This document shows positions 1 through 11,218 of a DNA stretch of 64,000 nucleotides, in pieces. A program made the position numbers and the translations under genes. Within the stretch, counting starts at the first letter, position 1. Every line of letters starts with the position of its first letter. The notes below the pieces were generated by a model that searched no databases, was not told where the DNA came from, and worked only from the letters and a program-made list of their open reading frames with translations. Source of the stretch: Prorocentrum cordatum (taxonomy: Eukaryota; Sar; Dinophyceae; Prorocentrales; Prorocentraceae); NCBI GenBank assembly GCA_963575745.1, contig CAUYUJ010012113.1, positions 1,114,559 to 1,178,558 on the forward strand. Reading direction: 5' to 3'.

Positions 1-585
1 CGCCGAGATTCAAATCGAAGACCAAACACCACATGACGGTTTGGAAAAGAGAGGGGGCTCGTTTTGGCGCTGCGCATGTTCACTTCATTCAGTCCCACGG
101 TTTCACGGATGAGGAGCGGTTACTTTTCAAAACGGGGTTTTTTCGCGTGATGAAGCACCTATTGTGATGGCCATGCCATAAGTATAACATTGCACAGCAG
201 CTACATGGATAGAAGGCGGTTGCTGCTCCAAGCGGGGGTTTTCGCTTAAGCTCGCGCTAGCTTGTTGGACCTGCACAATTTCAACACATTGATGGCGGTT
301 CTTTTCCCAGTGGGGTTGTCGTTGGGTGTTCCCTTGACCTAGATGGCCCACCTTGTCAAACGTTGCTGATAGCTCGAAGGATGGATGACAGTTCCTTTAT
401 ACATCGAGTTCACAATCGTCTTTGGGGCGATGTGCTCGGCGTCAAGGAGATGCTTCGTGCAGTAAACAAGAGTGAATATATAGACTGATGAAGGGGAGGG
501 TAATTTGGACGTGTAGGTGTATTACAGCATCGCGGGTACGTCTTGGGTTTACTCTGGTCCTCCACCTCTTCCTCTCCCGTCCCCT
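1..585. other. No gene recognised; weak imperfect repeats
   Basis: I see no coding region I can support. A loose motif, GGCGGTT or GCGGTT followed by a G-rich then T-rich stretch, recurs near 114-150, 211-246 and 291-325, so the stretch may be an old degenerate tandem array of about 80-100 bp. The short open frames here are uninformative. Confidence 0.4.
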
Positions 586-1069
586 TCATCGCAGGGAAGG
601 GATAGTAGTTAAAGAAGGGGGAGGGGGATAGGGGAGGGGGAGGGGGAGGTGGAGGAGGAGGAGGAGGAGCAGGAGCAGGAGGATGCTCTGTGGATGCGCT
701 GTGCTTATCGCACAAGTCCTGCCGGCGTGATGCCGCGCTTGCTGTGAGCGTTTCTGGGCGGGCCCTGGCAGGAGCTTGCACGACCGCCGCGGGGCCTGCC
801 CGTGCGCGGCGCCGACGAGCAGAACCCGTCGCCTCTGCATCGCAGATCATAAGCCCGCGCCCTAGGTCACGATGTTCACTTGATGCGTCCTCGAATCGAC
901 GGGAAGTCCACGCCTCGGCTTCCTCCGTGCGTGCCGGTCTCTGCGCATCTTTGGGCCCGCCCCGTCAGGCCCTGGCGGGCGGCTACGAGGGAGTCGTGGG
1001 CTGGGCCGCCACGGCCGCCGCGGAGCTCTGGGCGGGAGGTTGCTGGGCTGGGCTGCAGGCGTAGAAGCG

Positions 1070-1104
1070 TAGAGGAGGAGGAGGAGGAGGAGGAGGAGGA
1101 GACG
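1070..1104. repeat. GGA microsatellite
   Basis: A run of GGA triplets, read on the plus strand, lies just upstream of the long GAT tract. It accounts for poly-Glu or poly-Ser/Leu peptides in the overlapping frames. Confidence 0.9.
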
Positions 1105-1117
1105 GATGCTGGTGTTG

Positions 1118-1200
1118 ACTATGCGATGCCGATGATGACGATGATGCTGGTGCTGATTGTGATGACGAGGGTCGTGTAGATGATGATGATGACGATGATA

Positions 1201-1279
<79 letters not shown>

Positions 1280-1442
1280 GATGATGATGACGATGATGAA
1301 GATGATGATGATGATGATGATGGTGATGATGAGGAGGAGAGGAGGAGGGAGGAGGAGGAGAGGAGGATGGTGATGGTGATGGTGATGATGATGATGCTGA
1401 TTATGATGATGATGCTGATGATGGTGGTGGTGATGCTCATGC

Positions 1443-1474
<32 letters not shown>

Positions 1475-1477
1475 GTA

Positions 1478-1534
<57 letters not shown>

Positions 1535-1712
1535 GTGATGGTGATGGTGATGGTGATGGTGATGGTGATGGTGATGGTGATGGTGATGCTGATGATGAAG
1601 TGGATAAGGATTATCATGGGGATGAGGATTAGGATGGGAGTGAGGATGAGGATGATGATGGTGATGATCATGATGCTGACGATGCTGATGATGCTGATGA
1701 TGATGCTAATGA
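1118..1712. repeat. Long GAT/GTGATG microsatellite
   Basis: About 600 bp of GAT triplets with interspersed GGTGAT, GCTGAT and GAC variants, and a perfect stretch around 1,200-1,277. The block is internally compound: a GAT run, then GGA interruptions near 1,330-1,370, then GGTGAT hexamers at 1,530-1,590. Open frames encoding poly-Met, poly-Ile/Thr or poly-His here are by-products of the triplet repeat. Confidence 0.95.
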
Positions 1713-1746
1713 TGCACGGTGAAAGGTGATAGTAGTGATGGCGTTT

Positions 1747-2025
1747 TTGAAGAGGAGGAGGAGGAGGAGGAGGAGGAGGAGGTGCTCGATTTTATGATTT
1801 ATGCCTGGGCCTGCGCCGAACCCGTGGGCCTCGGGCGGTTGCGCCGCAATCCCCTTTCTCACCGGCTGGTCGGCCGAGGCACACACCCCTCCTCCGACGT
1901 TAGGTAAGGCGGAGGTGGGGGGAAAGATCGGAGGCGGAGGAGGAGAGGAGGAGGATGAGGAGCTGAGGAGGAGGAGGAGGAGGAAGAGGAGGCCGCGGAG
2001 GCTGAGGAGAAGGATGATATGGTGA
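1747..2025. repeat. Two GGA-rich tracts
   Basis: GGA runs at 1,751-1,783 and about 1,930-2,020 flank a GC-rich spacer. Leu/Pro/Ser-rich antisense frames across it are low complexity and are not called as genes. Confidence 0.85.
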
Positions 2026-2505
2026 GGGGGGGTGGAGCGGGCGAGGGAGGGTGACGGGGCCATCGCAGCTGACCGAAAGGCCTTAGGTTGTCGTCTACCG
2101 ACCGCCATTCGGCACTGACGCCCATTAACCCTCTCGGATGTACATAGCGAGAGTTATTGCTGTTTGGTGGGGCGAATCACTCGGCTAGCCCCGCCGATAT
2201 TATGATGGCGGCACGTGCCGTGACGGTGGCTACATCTATGTTGTTGATGGGAGGTTCTTGAATTCCTCTGGGAATGTGTTCAAAACCCGTTCCTTGGCCC
2301 CAGCAGCACAGAAGAAGAACTCTATGTGCTGAGCCCGTCGAGAACGTAAGTATCATGGCCATTTCGCTCCTTGGAAGCTGCGACAAGTTTACGCAGTTAC
2401 CTGGACATGTCTCGACAATCCTTTTTTCACTGTGGAGACTCGGTGAGAGCACGAGTGCGACAGAACTCGCACAGATCCATAGGGATGATCACGGGCGGGG
2501 AGTCG
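2026..2505. other. No gene recognised
   Basis: Mixed-composition sequence between GGA tracts. No domain, RNA gene or clear repeat was recognised. Confidence 0.5.
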
Positions 2506-2645
2506 AAAGGAGAGGGATCGGAGGAGGAGGAGGAGGAAGAGGAGGAAGAGGCAGGAGGAAGAGGCAGGACGAGGAGCCGAGGATGAGGAACTGCATGAGG
2601 AGATGAAGGGGAGAGCAGAGGGGAGGAGACGGCGGGTCAGGAAGA
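2506..2645. repeat. GGA-rich tract
   Basis: Imperfect GGA/GGAA purine-rich tract. Its antisense frames read as Leu/Pro-rich low complexity. Confidence 0.85.
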
Positions 2646-2845
2646 ACAGGAGGGAGTAGCAGGAGCACCCTGAGCACCAGGAATAATGGGAAGCAGACGG
2701 CCAGGCGGAAGGATACAGTCAATATTCGGCAGCCCCTTCTGCGCATCGAATGCCCCCGTGGGCATTGATGGATCCGTCCTCCAAGTCAGGACCTTCGGGG
2801 GTGAGTGGAGTGGAGTATGCGCAGTTCGAGGACTAAAGGGTATGT

Positions 2846-2955
2846 TTGCAATTCCAAGCATTGCCAAGCAATGCGAAGCAATACTCAGCAATGCCAGGCG
2901 CAACGCAAAGCAATGCAAATGCCAATCACTGCCAAGCAATGCCAAGCACTGACTT
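2846..2955. repeat. GCAATGCCAA minisatellite
   Basis: The words GCCAAGCAAT, GCGAAGCAAT and GCAATGCCA are reiterated about ten times with a 10-11 bp period. No coding sense is maintained. Confidence 0.85.
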
Positions 2956-3012
2956 CATGGCCCTGAAGTGTTTTGCATTGATGTGGAAGATAGAGAGCCC
3001 CTAATTGGGGTC

Positions 3013-3260
3013 GCGCCAAGTTTAGTTTAATGCGGGGTCCCTGGGAGTCCCGACCCATTCCCCAGGGCCCATGGTTCGTCGTCTTGGTCGTTGCCGGCGA
3101 CCTTGCAGGTGCGTCGGAGTTAATCCCGGATCCCATGGTCAGTGTAGATTTGCTCGATCCGACTCGATGTCGGTTTCGGCCGGATCGATCCGATTCGATG
3201 CTGGTGCTCCGACGATGCGACGCGGCCCGATGTTTCCATGGCGCCGTCGTGCATCCCTGC
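3013..3260. repeat. Dispersed repeat fragments with partners at 37.5 and 42.0 kb
   Basis: The stretch 3,013-3,075, containing GACCCATTCCCCAGG, is matched in opposite orientation at about 37,467-37,520. The following GATCCGA-rich stretch ending CATGGCGCCGTCGTGCAT resembles 41,985-42,130, which ends CATGGCGCTGTTGTGCAT. These look like old copies of interspersed repeats. No coding function is apparent. Confidence 0.6.
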
Positions 3261-3354
3261 GCGTCCGGTGAGGGCCCGATGCGGCGCACTTGTCGATCCG
3301 GTCCCGTGTCCCGAGATCGATGTCGGTTGTTGAGCCTGGGGTCCTGCCCTCCGC

Positions 3355-5460
3355 AGGGCGAGGTTGTCGAATACGCTTGCGGCAAATCACCGCCGCCCCG
3401 TGCCTCTCCAGGAACGCCCCGTGTGGCCGAGAGTTGGGCTAGAGCTATCGGGCCACGTGTTCCCCCAGCTGTCGTTGAAACCTTCAGGGGAGCACGTGAG
3501 GAAGAGGAGAGTGAGGAGAAGAAGGAACAGGGAGTAGGAGGAGGAGGAGGAGGAGGAGGAGGAGGCCGCCACTTGGAAGCCTCTTGGGGCACAGATGGGG
3601 TCTCCTGGGAGCTTCCTGGGGGCCTCCTGGAGGCCTCTTGGGAGCCGCCTTGGGCCTCTGGGGAGCCTTTGGGAGCTTTTTCGGGGCCGCTTTGGCCGTC
3701 TTGGCGCGTTCCTGGCCCGTCTGGCGCCGTCGGAAGCCATCTTGGATGCCTCTCGGAACTGGCTTTGGGCACTCTTTGGGCGTTTCAGGCCCGTCTTGGA
3801 GGCCATCTTCGGCGTCTTGGAGGTCTCTTTGGCCGTCTTGAGGCCCGCTTTGGGCCGTCTTGAAGGCTTCTTGGGCCGTCGTGTGGTCATCTTGGAGGCT
3901 TTGGGGGGCGATCCCGAGGGCCTCTTGGGCCTTCTTGGACCGTCGGAAGGCGGAAAGAAGAAATGCCACAATCCTTGAGAAGTTTTCTAGCAAGATTTAT
4001 GATGTTGGCCTCTCCGAGCCCTGCTGGAGGACCTCTTGGAGGCCTCTTGAGCCGTCTTGAAGGCCTCTTGGGGGCCTCTTAGGCCGTCTTGGAAGCTTCT
4101 TGGAAGAACTTGGAGGCAGCCTTGACTATCTTGGGCCGTCGAGGAGGCCATTTTGGACCATCTTGGGCGAACTTGGAGGCCATCTCGGCCGTCTTGGAGG
4201 CCATCTTGGGCCATCTTGGCCCATCTGGAGCGGGCAAGCGTTCCTGGGTAGCCGGCGCAATGAGCCGCAGCCCCATGGTTAAGACTTAAACCGGACCAAA
4301 GCACATCAGACGTTTAGATCAACAGTTCGCGGCGGATCGAAGACGCCGGCTGTGAATCACCGCCCCCTCTACCTTTTTTGAAACCGCCTATGTGGCCGAA
4401 AGTTGGGCTAGAGCTATCGGACCATGTGTTCTCCCAGCTGCTGTTGAAAACTGCAGGGCGCGCGTGAGGAAGAGGAGAATTAGGAGAAGAAGGAACAGGG
4501 AGTAGGAGGAGGAGGAGGAGGAGGAGGAGGAGGAGGAGTAGGAAGAGAAGGAGGAGGAGGAGGAGGAGAAACAGATAAGGCCGCCTCTTAGAAGCCTCTC
4601 TTGGGGCACTCTTGGGGTCTCCTGTGAGCTTCCTAGCGGCCTCCTGGAGGCCCCTTGGGAGCCGCCTTGGGCCTCTGGGGAGCCTTTGGGAGCTTTTTCG
4701 GGGCCGCTTTGGCCGTTTTGGCGCGTTCCTGGCCCGTCTGGCGCCGTCGGAAGCCATCTTGGATGCCTCTCGGAACTGGCTTTGGGCACTCTTTGGGCGT
4801 TTCAGGCCCGTCTTGGAGGCCATCTTCGGCGTCTTGGAGGTCTCTTTGGCCGTCTTGAGGCCCGCCTTGGGCCGTCTTGAAGACTTTTAGGACCTCCATG
4901 GGTTTATCTTGGAGGCCTTTGGGGCCATCTTGGAGAGATCTTGGGTGCCTCGTGGGCCGTCTTGGGCCGTCGGACGGCCGAAAAGGAGCAGATGCCCAAA
5001 CCCTGGAGGAACCTCAGGGCAATCCGTGGTGTTGGCCTCTTCGGGCCCTGCTGGAGGACCTCCCGGAAGCCTCTTAGACCGTCTTGAAAGCCTCCTGGGG
5101 TCCTCGTGGGCAAACTTGCAGACCATCTTGGCCGGTCTCTGAGGCCGTCTTGGGCCCATCTGGAGCGGGCAAGCGTTCCCGGGTGGCCGGCGCAATGAGC
5201 CGAAGCACCAAGGGTAATTCTTGGAAAGAAGCATAAACCATCATACGTTTAGATCAACAGGGGGCAGCGGATCGAAGACGCCTGCGGCGAGTCACCGCCG
5301 CCCCCTCTACCTTTTTGGAAGCGCCTATTTGGCCGAACGTTGGTCTCGCGCTATCGGGCCATGTGTTCCCCAGCTGCCGTTGAAACTGTCAGGAGAACAT
5401 GTGAGGAAGAGGAGGATGAGGATAACATGGAAAAGGGAGTAGGAAGACGAGGAGGAGGAG

Positions 5461-5492
<32 letters not shown>

Positions 5493-5940
5493 GGAGGAGG
5501 AGGAGGAAAAGGAGGAGACGCATCTTAGAAACCTCTCTTGGGGCACTCTTGGGGTCTCCTGTGAGCTTCCTAGCGGCCTCCTGGAGGCCCCTTGGGAGCC
5601 TCCTTGGGCCTCTGGGGAGCCTTTGGTAGCTTTTTCGGGGCCGCTTTGGCTGTCTTGGCGCGCTCCTGGTCCGTCCGGCGCCGTCGGAAGCCATTTTGGA
5701 TGCCTCTCTGAATTGGCTTTGGGCCTTCTTGGGGTGGGTCAGGCCCTTCTTGAAGGCCGTCTTGGGCATCTTGGAGGCCTCTTGGGCCGTCTTGAGGCCC
5801 TCGTAGGTTCGTCTTGGAGGCTTCTTGGGCAGTCATGGGGTGGGTCATCTTGGAGGCCTTTGAGCCATCTTGGGGCGATCAGGAGCGGACAAATCTTTGC
5901 CAACCAGCTCTGGGCAAGCGTTCTGGGTGGCCTTCGCAAG
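3355..5940. repeat. Tandem triplication of a ~0.94-kb unit
   Basis: Three copies start near 3,355, 4,325 and 5,265. Each has, in order: a segment around GGATCGAAGACGCC (weaker in copy 1), a CACCGCC...GTGGCCGAAAGTTGGGC-type segment, a GAGGAAGAGGA-led GGA microsatellite, and several hundred bp of TTGGGGCCTCTTGG-type degenerate sequence. They end with an AGCGGGCAAGCGTTCC-type segment. Copies 1 and 2 are near full length and copy 3 is shorter. The antisense open frames share peptides because the DNA is duplicated and the sequence is low complexity, not because a protein is conserved. Confidence 0.85.
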
Positions 5941-6324
5941 CCCCAGGGTAAGATGTTCTTTATCCTGACGATGTACCCCAACCTTGCGCGATGCATGGCC
6001 AGAATAGCCAGATAGACTTCATAAGGTGGGTATTCTGACAACGAGGTTTTGCAAACAGTACTTAGGACGCTCGCAAGATGCTCGACTCGCAGGATGCCGA
6101 TCAATGGACAAGAGCTTGATGGAGGTGGTTAGTTTGTTCCCGGTGTCGAGGGGTAAGAGGGGCTAGGACTAGGCTAGGACCAGGAGGAAACCGCGTTCAG
6201 AGAGCTTGAAACGACAGCGGGGCAGCAGCGAAAGGACTTTTCAGCAGCGCGAGAGCGACGACAAACGAAAGTCAGAGGAAGGAGAGAGACGATGTTCCGA
6301 TGTGAGCCAGCAATTAGCTACAGT

Positions 6325-6590
6325 CAGTGGCGACAGTTTCGCAGATCGCAGCCCCCCAGGAGTGACGAGGTCTAGGGTGAACCTGGGTAGGGCATCCATT
6401 GTGGCAGCCCCCACCCCGCAGCCCTCGGAAGCGGCGACGATGTCGCAGATCGCAGCCCCCCGCGGACGGCGAGGTGTGATTTAGGCATGCGTGGGGTCTC
6501 ATTCCGCTGGACCCCCCCGAAGCCCTCGAATGTGGCGACGGTTTCGCATACCGCAGCCCCCCCAGGGGTGGCGAGGTCTGGTTGCGGTCT
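6325..6590. repeat. ~103-bp tandem repeat, three units
   Basis: Segments beginning GCGACAGTTTCGCAGATCGC, GCGACGATGTCGCAGATCGC and GCGACGGTTTCGCATACCGC start near 6,329, 6,434 and 6,535. Each is followed by CAGCCCCCC and a GCGAGGT or ACGAGGT word. Confidence 0.85.
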
Positions 6591-6599
6591 GCGTGGGCC

Positions 6600-7110
6600 T
6601 TTGGGCGTCCTCATGGGGGCCTCTTGGGGCCTCCTGGGGGCCCTCTGGAGCCGTCTTGGGGACCGTCTTGGGGGCCTCGCGGGGCCTCCCGGGGGCCTCT
6701 TGGGGCCGAGGGCTCGAAGTCGCCGTTCAGTTCCCCCGTGCGGGTCCCCTCTCGGAGCAGTCTTGGGGGCCTCTTGGCCGTCTTGGAGGCCTCTTGGGCC
6801 GTCTTGGGAGGAGGAGGAGGAGGAGGAGGAGGAGGAGGACGGAGGCCTCTTGGGCCGTCCTGGGGCGGTCCGTGGGGCCTCTTGGGCCATCTTGAAGCGT
6901 CGAGATCTCGACAAGTCGAAGACCCCACAATTTTTGAACATCGAATGGGCAATCCATTATTTTGGCCTCTCGGGGCCCCTCGTGGGAGGCCTCCTGGGGC
7001 TCCGTTTTTGCGTTTCGGCGGCCGTTTAGGCGTCTTGGTGCGATCTTGGGGCGTCGGGCCCTCTTGGGCCGTCTTTGGGCCGTCTTGGTCCGTCTTGGGG
7101 CCCACTTGGG
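6600..7110 (+). repeat. GGCCTCTTGG degenerate repeat block
   Basis: Short degenerate units of GGGGCCTCTTGG, TTGGGGCCGTCTTGG and similar, about 12-21 bp apart, interrupted by a GGA microsatellite at 6,808-6,838. It is one of ten such blocks in the window, all in the same orientation. Antisense frames read as Pro/Arg/Gln-rich peptides and are not considered genes. Confidence 0.8.
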
Positions 7111-7479
7111 TCAGAACAAATCATGCGGGAAGCCGCTGGGGAGCCCAGGGAAACCGTGGGGAAACCAAGGAGATTTGCAAGCCTGGGGTCCAGGCGCCTT
7201 AATGATTCTTCAGGGGTGAGCACTGAGGCTTAGAGGGTTTGGCAACGGACCTGAAGGCACGCCCACTCCGTGCCCAGCAGCACGGTGGCGGATAGCACTC
7301 GTTCGCTATGTGTGCGTCGGCCCACGACGGGCGACGCGCACGCTCCGCGGTCTTCTGGCACCTGCTCGTTGGCGGGCGCACCCTGACCACTCCGCCTGGG
7401 CAGCTGCAGCGTGCTCGTGGCATGGCCGGTTCGGGCGTGCGCCTCCAGGGAGGGCGCATCCTATGCCACCCCACCTCGC

Positions 7480-7625
7480 CTCGCCTCGCCTCGCCCTGCA
7501 CCTCACCCTGCACCTCACCATGGCACCTCACCTCGCCACCTCGCACCTCGTCACCTCGCCATCTGCACCTCACCTCACCTCACCATGGCACCTCAACTCG
7601 CCATCTCGCACCTCACCATGGCACA
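7480..7625. repeat. CACCTCGCC / CACCTCACC minisatellite
   Basis: Reiterated CACCTC words interspersed with ATGG. The open frames across the region (His/Leu/Ser/Pro-rich) follow from the repeat. Confidence 0.85.
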
Positions 7626-7750
7626 CCACTTCCTCGCCCCCTCCCGCCCTGCACCTCGCCCCGCCCCGCCTCGCCCAGCCGCCTCGGGGCCCGCCGGCGA
7701 GGAGCGTGCGGCCCTCGCCGCCTGGCGGCACTGGCACCGCCTCGCGTCGC

Positions 7751-7956
7751 GCAGGAAGCGCGAAGGCGCCCCTCCCCCCCCCTGGCGACGCGGGGAGCGC
7801 CTGCAGGGCACCCTGACATCAGTGGAGGAGAGACAGCGGTACGGCCAGGCTTCCTCAAGAAGCGCGAAGGCACCACCCCCCCTGGCGACGCGGGGAGCGC
7901 CTGCAGGGCACCCTGACATCAGTGGAGGAGAGATGCCGATACGGCCAGGCTTCCTC
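7751..7956. repeat. 100-bp tandem duplication, almost unchanged
   Basis: The segment beginning CCTGGCGACGCGGGGAGCGC at 7,781 recurs at 7,881 with very few differences, and part of a further unit lies upstream at about 7,751-7,780. The period is 100 bp. The near-identity implies a recent duplication. Confidence 0.9.
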
Positions 7957-8159
7957 TTTTGCGCTTCTTTGGTTTCGTTGGAGGCCCTCGTCGCAACAGC
8001 CTGGTCAGAAAGTTCCCCGGGAGAAGTCCAGGGCGTCGCGGCAACTGTCGATTTTGGTTGCCCCACCCCGACATCCTCGCGTCGAGAAGATGCAACGGGC
8101 CGCGAGATCTGGGCACAGCTATATCTTCACGCCTTGCGTTTTTGCCTGATTTCGTGGCC

Positions 8160-8225
8160 TGGGGCCACCACAGATCGACCGGGCTCGACACATGCAGCAT
8201 AAAGATAGGGTCTAGAGCTCCGGCC
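8160..8225. repeat. Dispersed repeat fragment (partner at 37,814)
   Basis: The stretch beginning ACAGATCGACCGGGCTCGA and ending near GAGCTCCGG is matched at 37,814-37,875 in the same orientation (ACAGATCGATCCAGCTCGA ... GGCTCCGG). It is probably a shared interspersed repeat. Confidence 0.6.
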
Positions 8226-8258
8226 CTGTTTTTGTTCGATGTTGCAGTTCTTGACGCC

Positions 8259-9056
8259 TCGCGTATCCCCTTCCAGCCCACCCACAAACAGACACGAGGC
8301 GATTTGCTTTGATACGACGACGGCGACGACAGGAGTCAACCATCGACTCATTTGCAGATCTTTTGGTCTGAGAGCGTCTTCGAGGCCTCTTGTGGCTTTT
8401 TTCCGGGCACTTTTGGAGTCCTCTGGGGCCCTTTTGGAGATCTTTTTGGGGGCCTCTTTGGTCTCACCTGGGGCTCTCTAGGGGCCCTCTTGGAGGCCTT
8501 GGGGGCCCACTTTAGGCAGTCTTGGAGACCATCGGTCCACGGAGGGGTGGTACTCAAGATTACCACCCCGACTGGGCCCGACAATTTGCCTGAGCCGCTC
8601 TTGGGGCGCTCGTGGGTGCTCTTGGGGCCGTCTTGGGGCCATCCGCTGCCCCTCTTGGAGTCCTCCTGGGCAATCTTGGAGCCATTGTGAGGCCTCCAGG
8701 GCCCATCGGAAGCAAACATGTGAGAATGTCATAAACAATGAGCATCACAGTGGTTCTGAGGGGCTCTGGTTTCTTGGAGACCTCCATGGGAGGCTTGGAG
8801 GGAACTTGGGGCCGTCCTTGGGCGATCTTGAGGGATCTTGGAGATATATGGGAAGCTTTATTGGATCGTCTTGGGAAATCCTGAGCGATCTTGGAAGCCA
8901 TCTTGGGCTCCCTGTGGTTTTCTGTGAGGCACCCGGGGCCCAAAAAGATCCTTGACACAGGGGGAGGGGGTAGGAGGAGGGTCCCCCCGAAGTGGAAGAA
9001 GGATTCTATCAGAACGAGCTCCCCAGACCACGCACGCCCAGAGGGCTGGTGGGATT
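8259..9056. mobile_element. Putative non-coding mobile element, CCACCAG family, copy 1
   Basis: The left side begins GCGTATCCCCTTCCAGCCCA. The right side ends with GCCCAGAGGGCTGGTGG, whose reverse complement CCACCAGCCC resembles the left end. The body is a GGCCTCTTGG block (8,385-8,900) plus a GGGGGAGGGGGTAGG segment. The same left word GCGTATCCCC starts the ~2.57-kb insertion at 52,474, and the same right word occurs at 22,531 and 55,016. There is no coding capacity. Ends are inferred from comparing copies, and no target duplication was established. Confidence 0.5.
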
Positions 9057-9204
9057 GCCGCAGAAAGCCATGGTTCATGTTTTATCTTACGATGTCGAAA
9101 TGTTGTGCAACGTCGGATCTCAGGGCCTCGCGTCTTGAAATTCGCCTGGCGAAGGACCCAACAATGCGCAATCGTGGATACCGCAGTTGTGAACATCATA
9201 TTCG

Positions 9205-9385
9205 GTGAAGCGTCAAGCTCCCTATGCGGCCACGGAGCGTGTGAGGGGCGTGCCGCCATTGGTGGCGGGGACGCATGCAAACGTCGCCTCTGAGGGCTTG
9301 GGCGGGGCTTTTTTTCACGGAGCAACGAAACGCGAGAGGGGCATGCCAACATGAGTGGCGGGGACGCATGCGAACGCAGCCATTG
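9205..9385. repeat. ~100-bp satellite, left part
   Basis: Two degenerate units built around GGCCACGGAGCGTGTGAGG and GCATGCAAACG / GCATGCGAACG. They belong to the same family as the array at 10,727-11,180. The stretch between holds unrelated sequence and a gene fragment. Confidence 0.7.
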
Positions 9386-9688
9386 GGACCTTGATTGTGA
9401 GTGAGTCTGCGTGCGAGCCGGTTTTGTGCATGAAGGCGGGCATGTCGATGTAAGCCGAGATAACGTGTATATGAATGTGCGTGGTTTGAATACGATTGGT
9501 TCCGACTACTCATGACACTGAGCGTGGCCGCCGCAGGGAATTCCACCGAAAATTCCGATGGCAGCGCCCGAACGTCGCAACGCCCATGCCGGCACGCCCC
9601 ATCACGAAGATCGCGCCCGCTTCCTGTTTTTGTTGTTGTTATTGTTCTCTTCTTGTACTCCTGGAATCCACTGGTCAAGGCTGCGGGC

Positions 9689-9935
9689 GCAGCGCAGCGC
9701 GGAGTCCCCGCGACGCGCGCCGGTCGCCCCGACGGGGTCCCAGTGACGCGTGCGGGTCGCCCGCTGCGCGGAGCAACTAGAGCTTGGCTGGCCCACTGCG
9801 GGCAAGGCTGTGGCCGCTCGGCAGAGCGACGGCGGGCGAGCGAGGCGTTGGGCAGAGCGCAGCGCGGAGTCCCCGCGACGCGCGCCGGTCGCCCCGATGG
9901 GGTCCCAGCGACGCGCCCGGGTCGTCCGCGGCGCA
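9689..9935. repeat. Direct duplication, ~170-bp spacing
   Basis: A stretch beginning GCGCAGCGCGGAGTCCCCGC near 9,689 recurs near 9,859 and stays closely matched for about 60 bp. The spacer is GC-rich. Its many open frames are a consequence of composition. Confidence 0.8.
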
Positions 9936-9992
9936 ATGCCCAACCATGGAGCAGGCGGCAGAAGGCGAGGCTCGGGCGGGACGCTCCTAGGG

Positions 9993-10745
9993 TCAGGCCT
10001 CTCCGAGTAACTCGGTGAAGCCCAGCTCCCTGGCGAGGGCCGTCGCCTCCCTCCTTCGCCGTTCCGCGCGCGCCGCAAGCCGCTCCAGCCGCTTTCGCAA
10101 ACCGTCCGGCAGCCTTGGCAGGAAGAGTTCGACGCGCGGCGCCAGCATGAGCAATCTGTCCTCGTGGCGGGCGCTGCGCGAAAGCAGCGCGTGGAGCTCC
10201 AGCCGCCTGTCGTCGTCCTCCTTGCCGGCCCCGACCTCATGGCGGCCGCAGTCCAGGATCACGCCTGGGCGGCGCCGGCCGAAGGAACAGCGCGCCGGGC
10301 AGCCGACCGCCCAGAGCGAGAGTCCACATCACCGAGAGGTCGTCGATTGTAGACTGCTCTCGCGCAGGAGGGGTGGCCGCAGACTGCCCGAGAGCGCCGT
10401 TCCCTCACCTGGCCGCCTTCTCGCATGATGAGCCCCTGGCACGCCGCCGTGGTCATGACCTTGCCGCGCGAAAGCGGGAAGCCGTTTCGGGTGATTTTGG
10501 AAGTGCGGGAGTTGAACGGCTCCTACGCGCGAAGCCCGATGAACACCGGCGGGCCCGTGAGGGCCCCCGTGAGGTTCGTCGTGGCGGTACAGGGCGTCCA
10601 CGAAGGGCGTGCCCGCGGACTTTTCCATGCGCGCCCAGAGCCCCAGCGGCAAGCGCTTCGGACATATCGTGCTCTCTCCGTTTCTTTCGGCTGTGTCGAC
10701 GTCGGCCCGATCCCGAATGTCCACGACGATGCATGGGAACCTTGC
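9993..10745 (-). pseudogene. Minus-strand multi-exon gene fragment, unknown protein
   Basis: Three separated stretches read as plausible GC3-rich protein on the minus strand. The first (10,745 to about 10,527) begins RFPCIVVDIRDRADV and includes LPLGLWARMEKSAGTPFVDA, with a frame break near 10,578. The second (10,459-10,409) contains MTTAACQGLIMREGGQ. The third (10,262-9,993) is a charged helical C-terminus with RLERLAARAERRRREA, ending at a TGA at 9,995-9,993. Stretch 2 is preceded by an AG and followed by GTGAGG, so short introns are likely, though exact boundaries do not all phase cleanly. The upstream side runs straight into satellite DNA, so the 5' part is missing. I do not recognise the family. 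Confidence 0.4.
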
Positions 10746-11180
10746 CTCTCGGGTTTCTAGTGGAACTCCCCATGGGGCCACGGAGCGTGTGAGGAGTGTG
10801 CCGACATGGGGCGCGGCGTATGTGAACCTTGCCTCCGGGGCTTTCGGTGAGGTTTCCTATGGAGCCACGAAGCGTGTGGGACGTGTGCCGACGACATGGG
10901 GCGGGGGGGCGCATGTAAGTCCTGCCCATGGAACCTTCGGTTGGGCTCCCGATACGGCCACGAAGCGTGTGAGGGGTGTGCCGGAACGAAGCGGGGGGAC
11001 CATGTGATCCTTGCGTGGAGCTCCTTTGGGGGCAGCGATTTTGGTGAGGAGTGTGCCGAAACAGAGCGGGGTGGCGCATGTGAACCTTGCTTTCGGGGCT
11101 TCCCGTGGAGTTCCGTATGGGGCGGGGAAGCGTGTGAGGGGTGCGCCGGATTTGGGCGCAGCGGTGTGCCGAAATGGGCA
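10727..11180. repeat. ~100-bp satellite, right part
   Basis: About four to five degenerate units with recurring GGCCACGAAGCGTGTGAGG, GTGTGCCGA, GGCGCATGTGAACCTTGC and a TTTCGG/TTTTGG word. They continue the family seen at 9,205-9,385. Confidence 0.8.
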
Positions 11181-11218
11181 TAAGGACGGGCGAGACAGAC
11201 GAGGAGGTGGAGGTGTAG

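Noticed and set aside
862-1729. Open frames encoding poly-His/Ile/Thr or poly-Met
   Set aside because: They are translations of the GAT/GTGATG microsatellite.
6491-7202. Gly/Leu/Trp-rich and Pro/Arg/Gln-rich frames over GGCCTCTTGG blocks
   Set aside because: The same peptides arise wherever the degenerate repeat occurs. They are composition-driven.
10425-10760. 111-codon plus-strand frame
   Set aside because: It looks protein-like but overlaps minus-strand segments with better third-position GC and intron-like gaps. Both cannot be right, and the minus strand is preferred.
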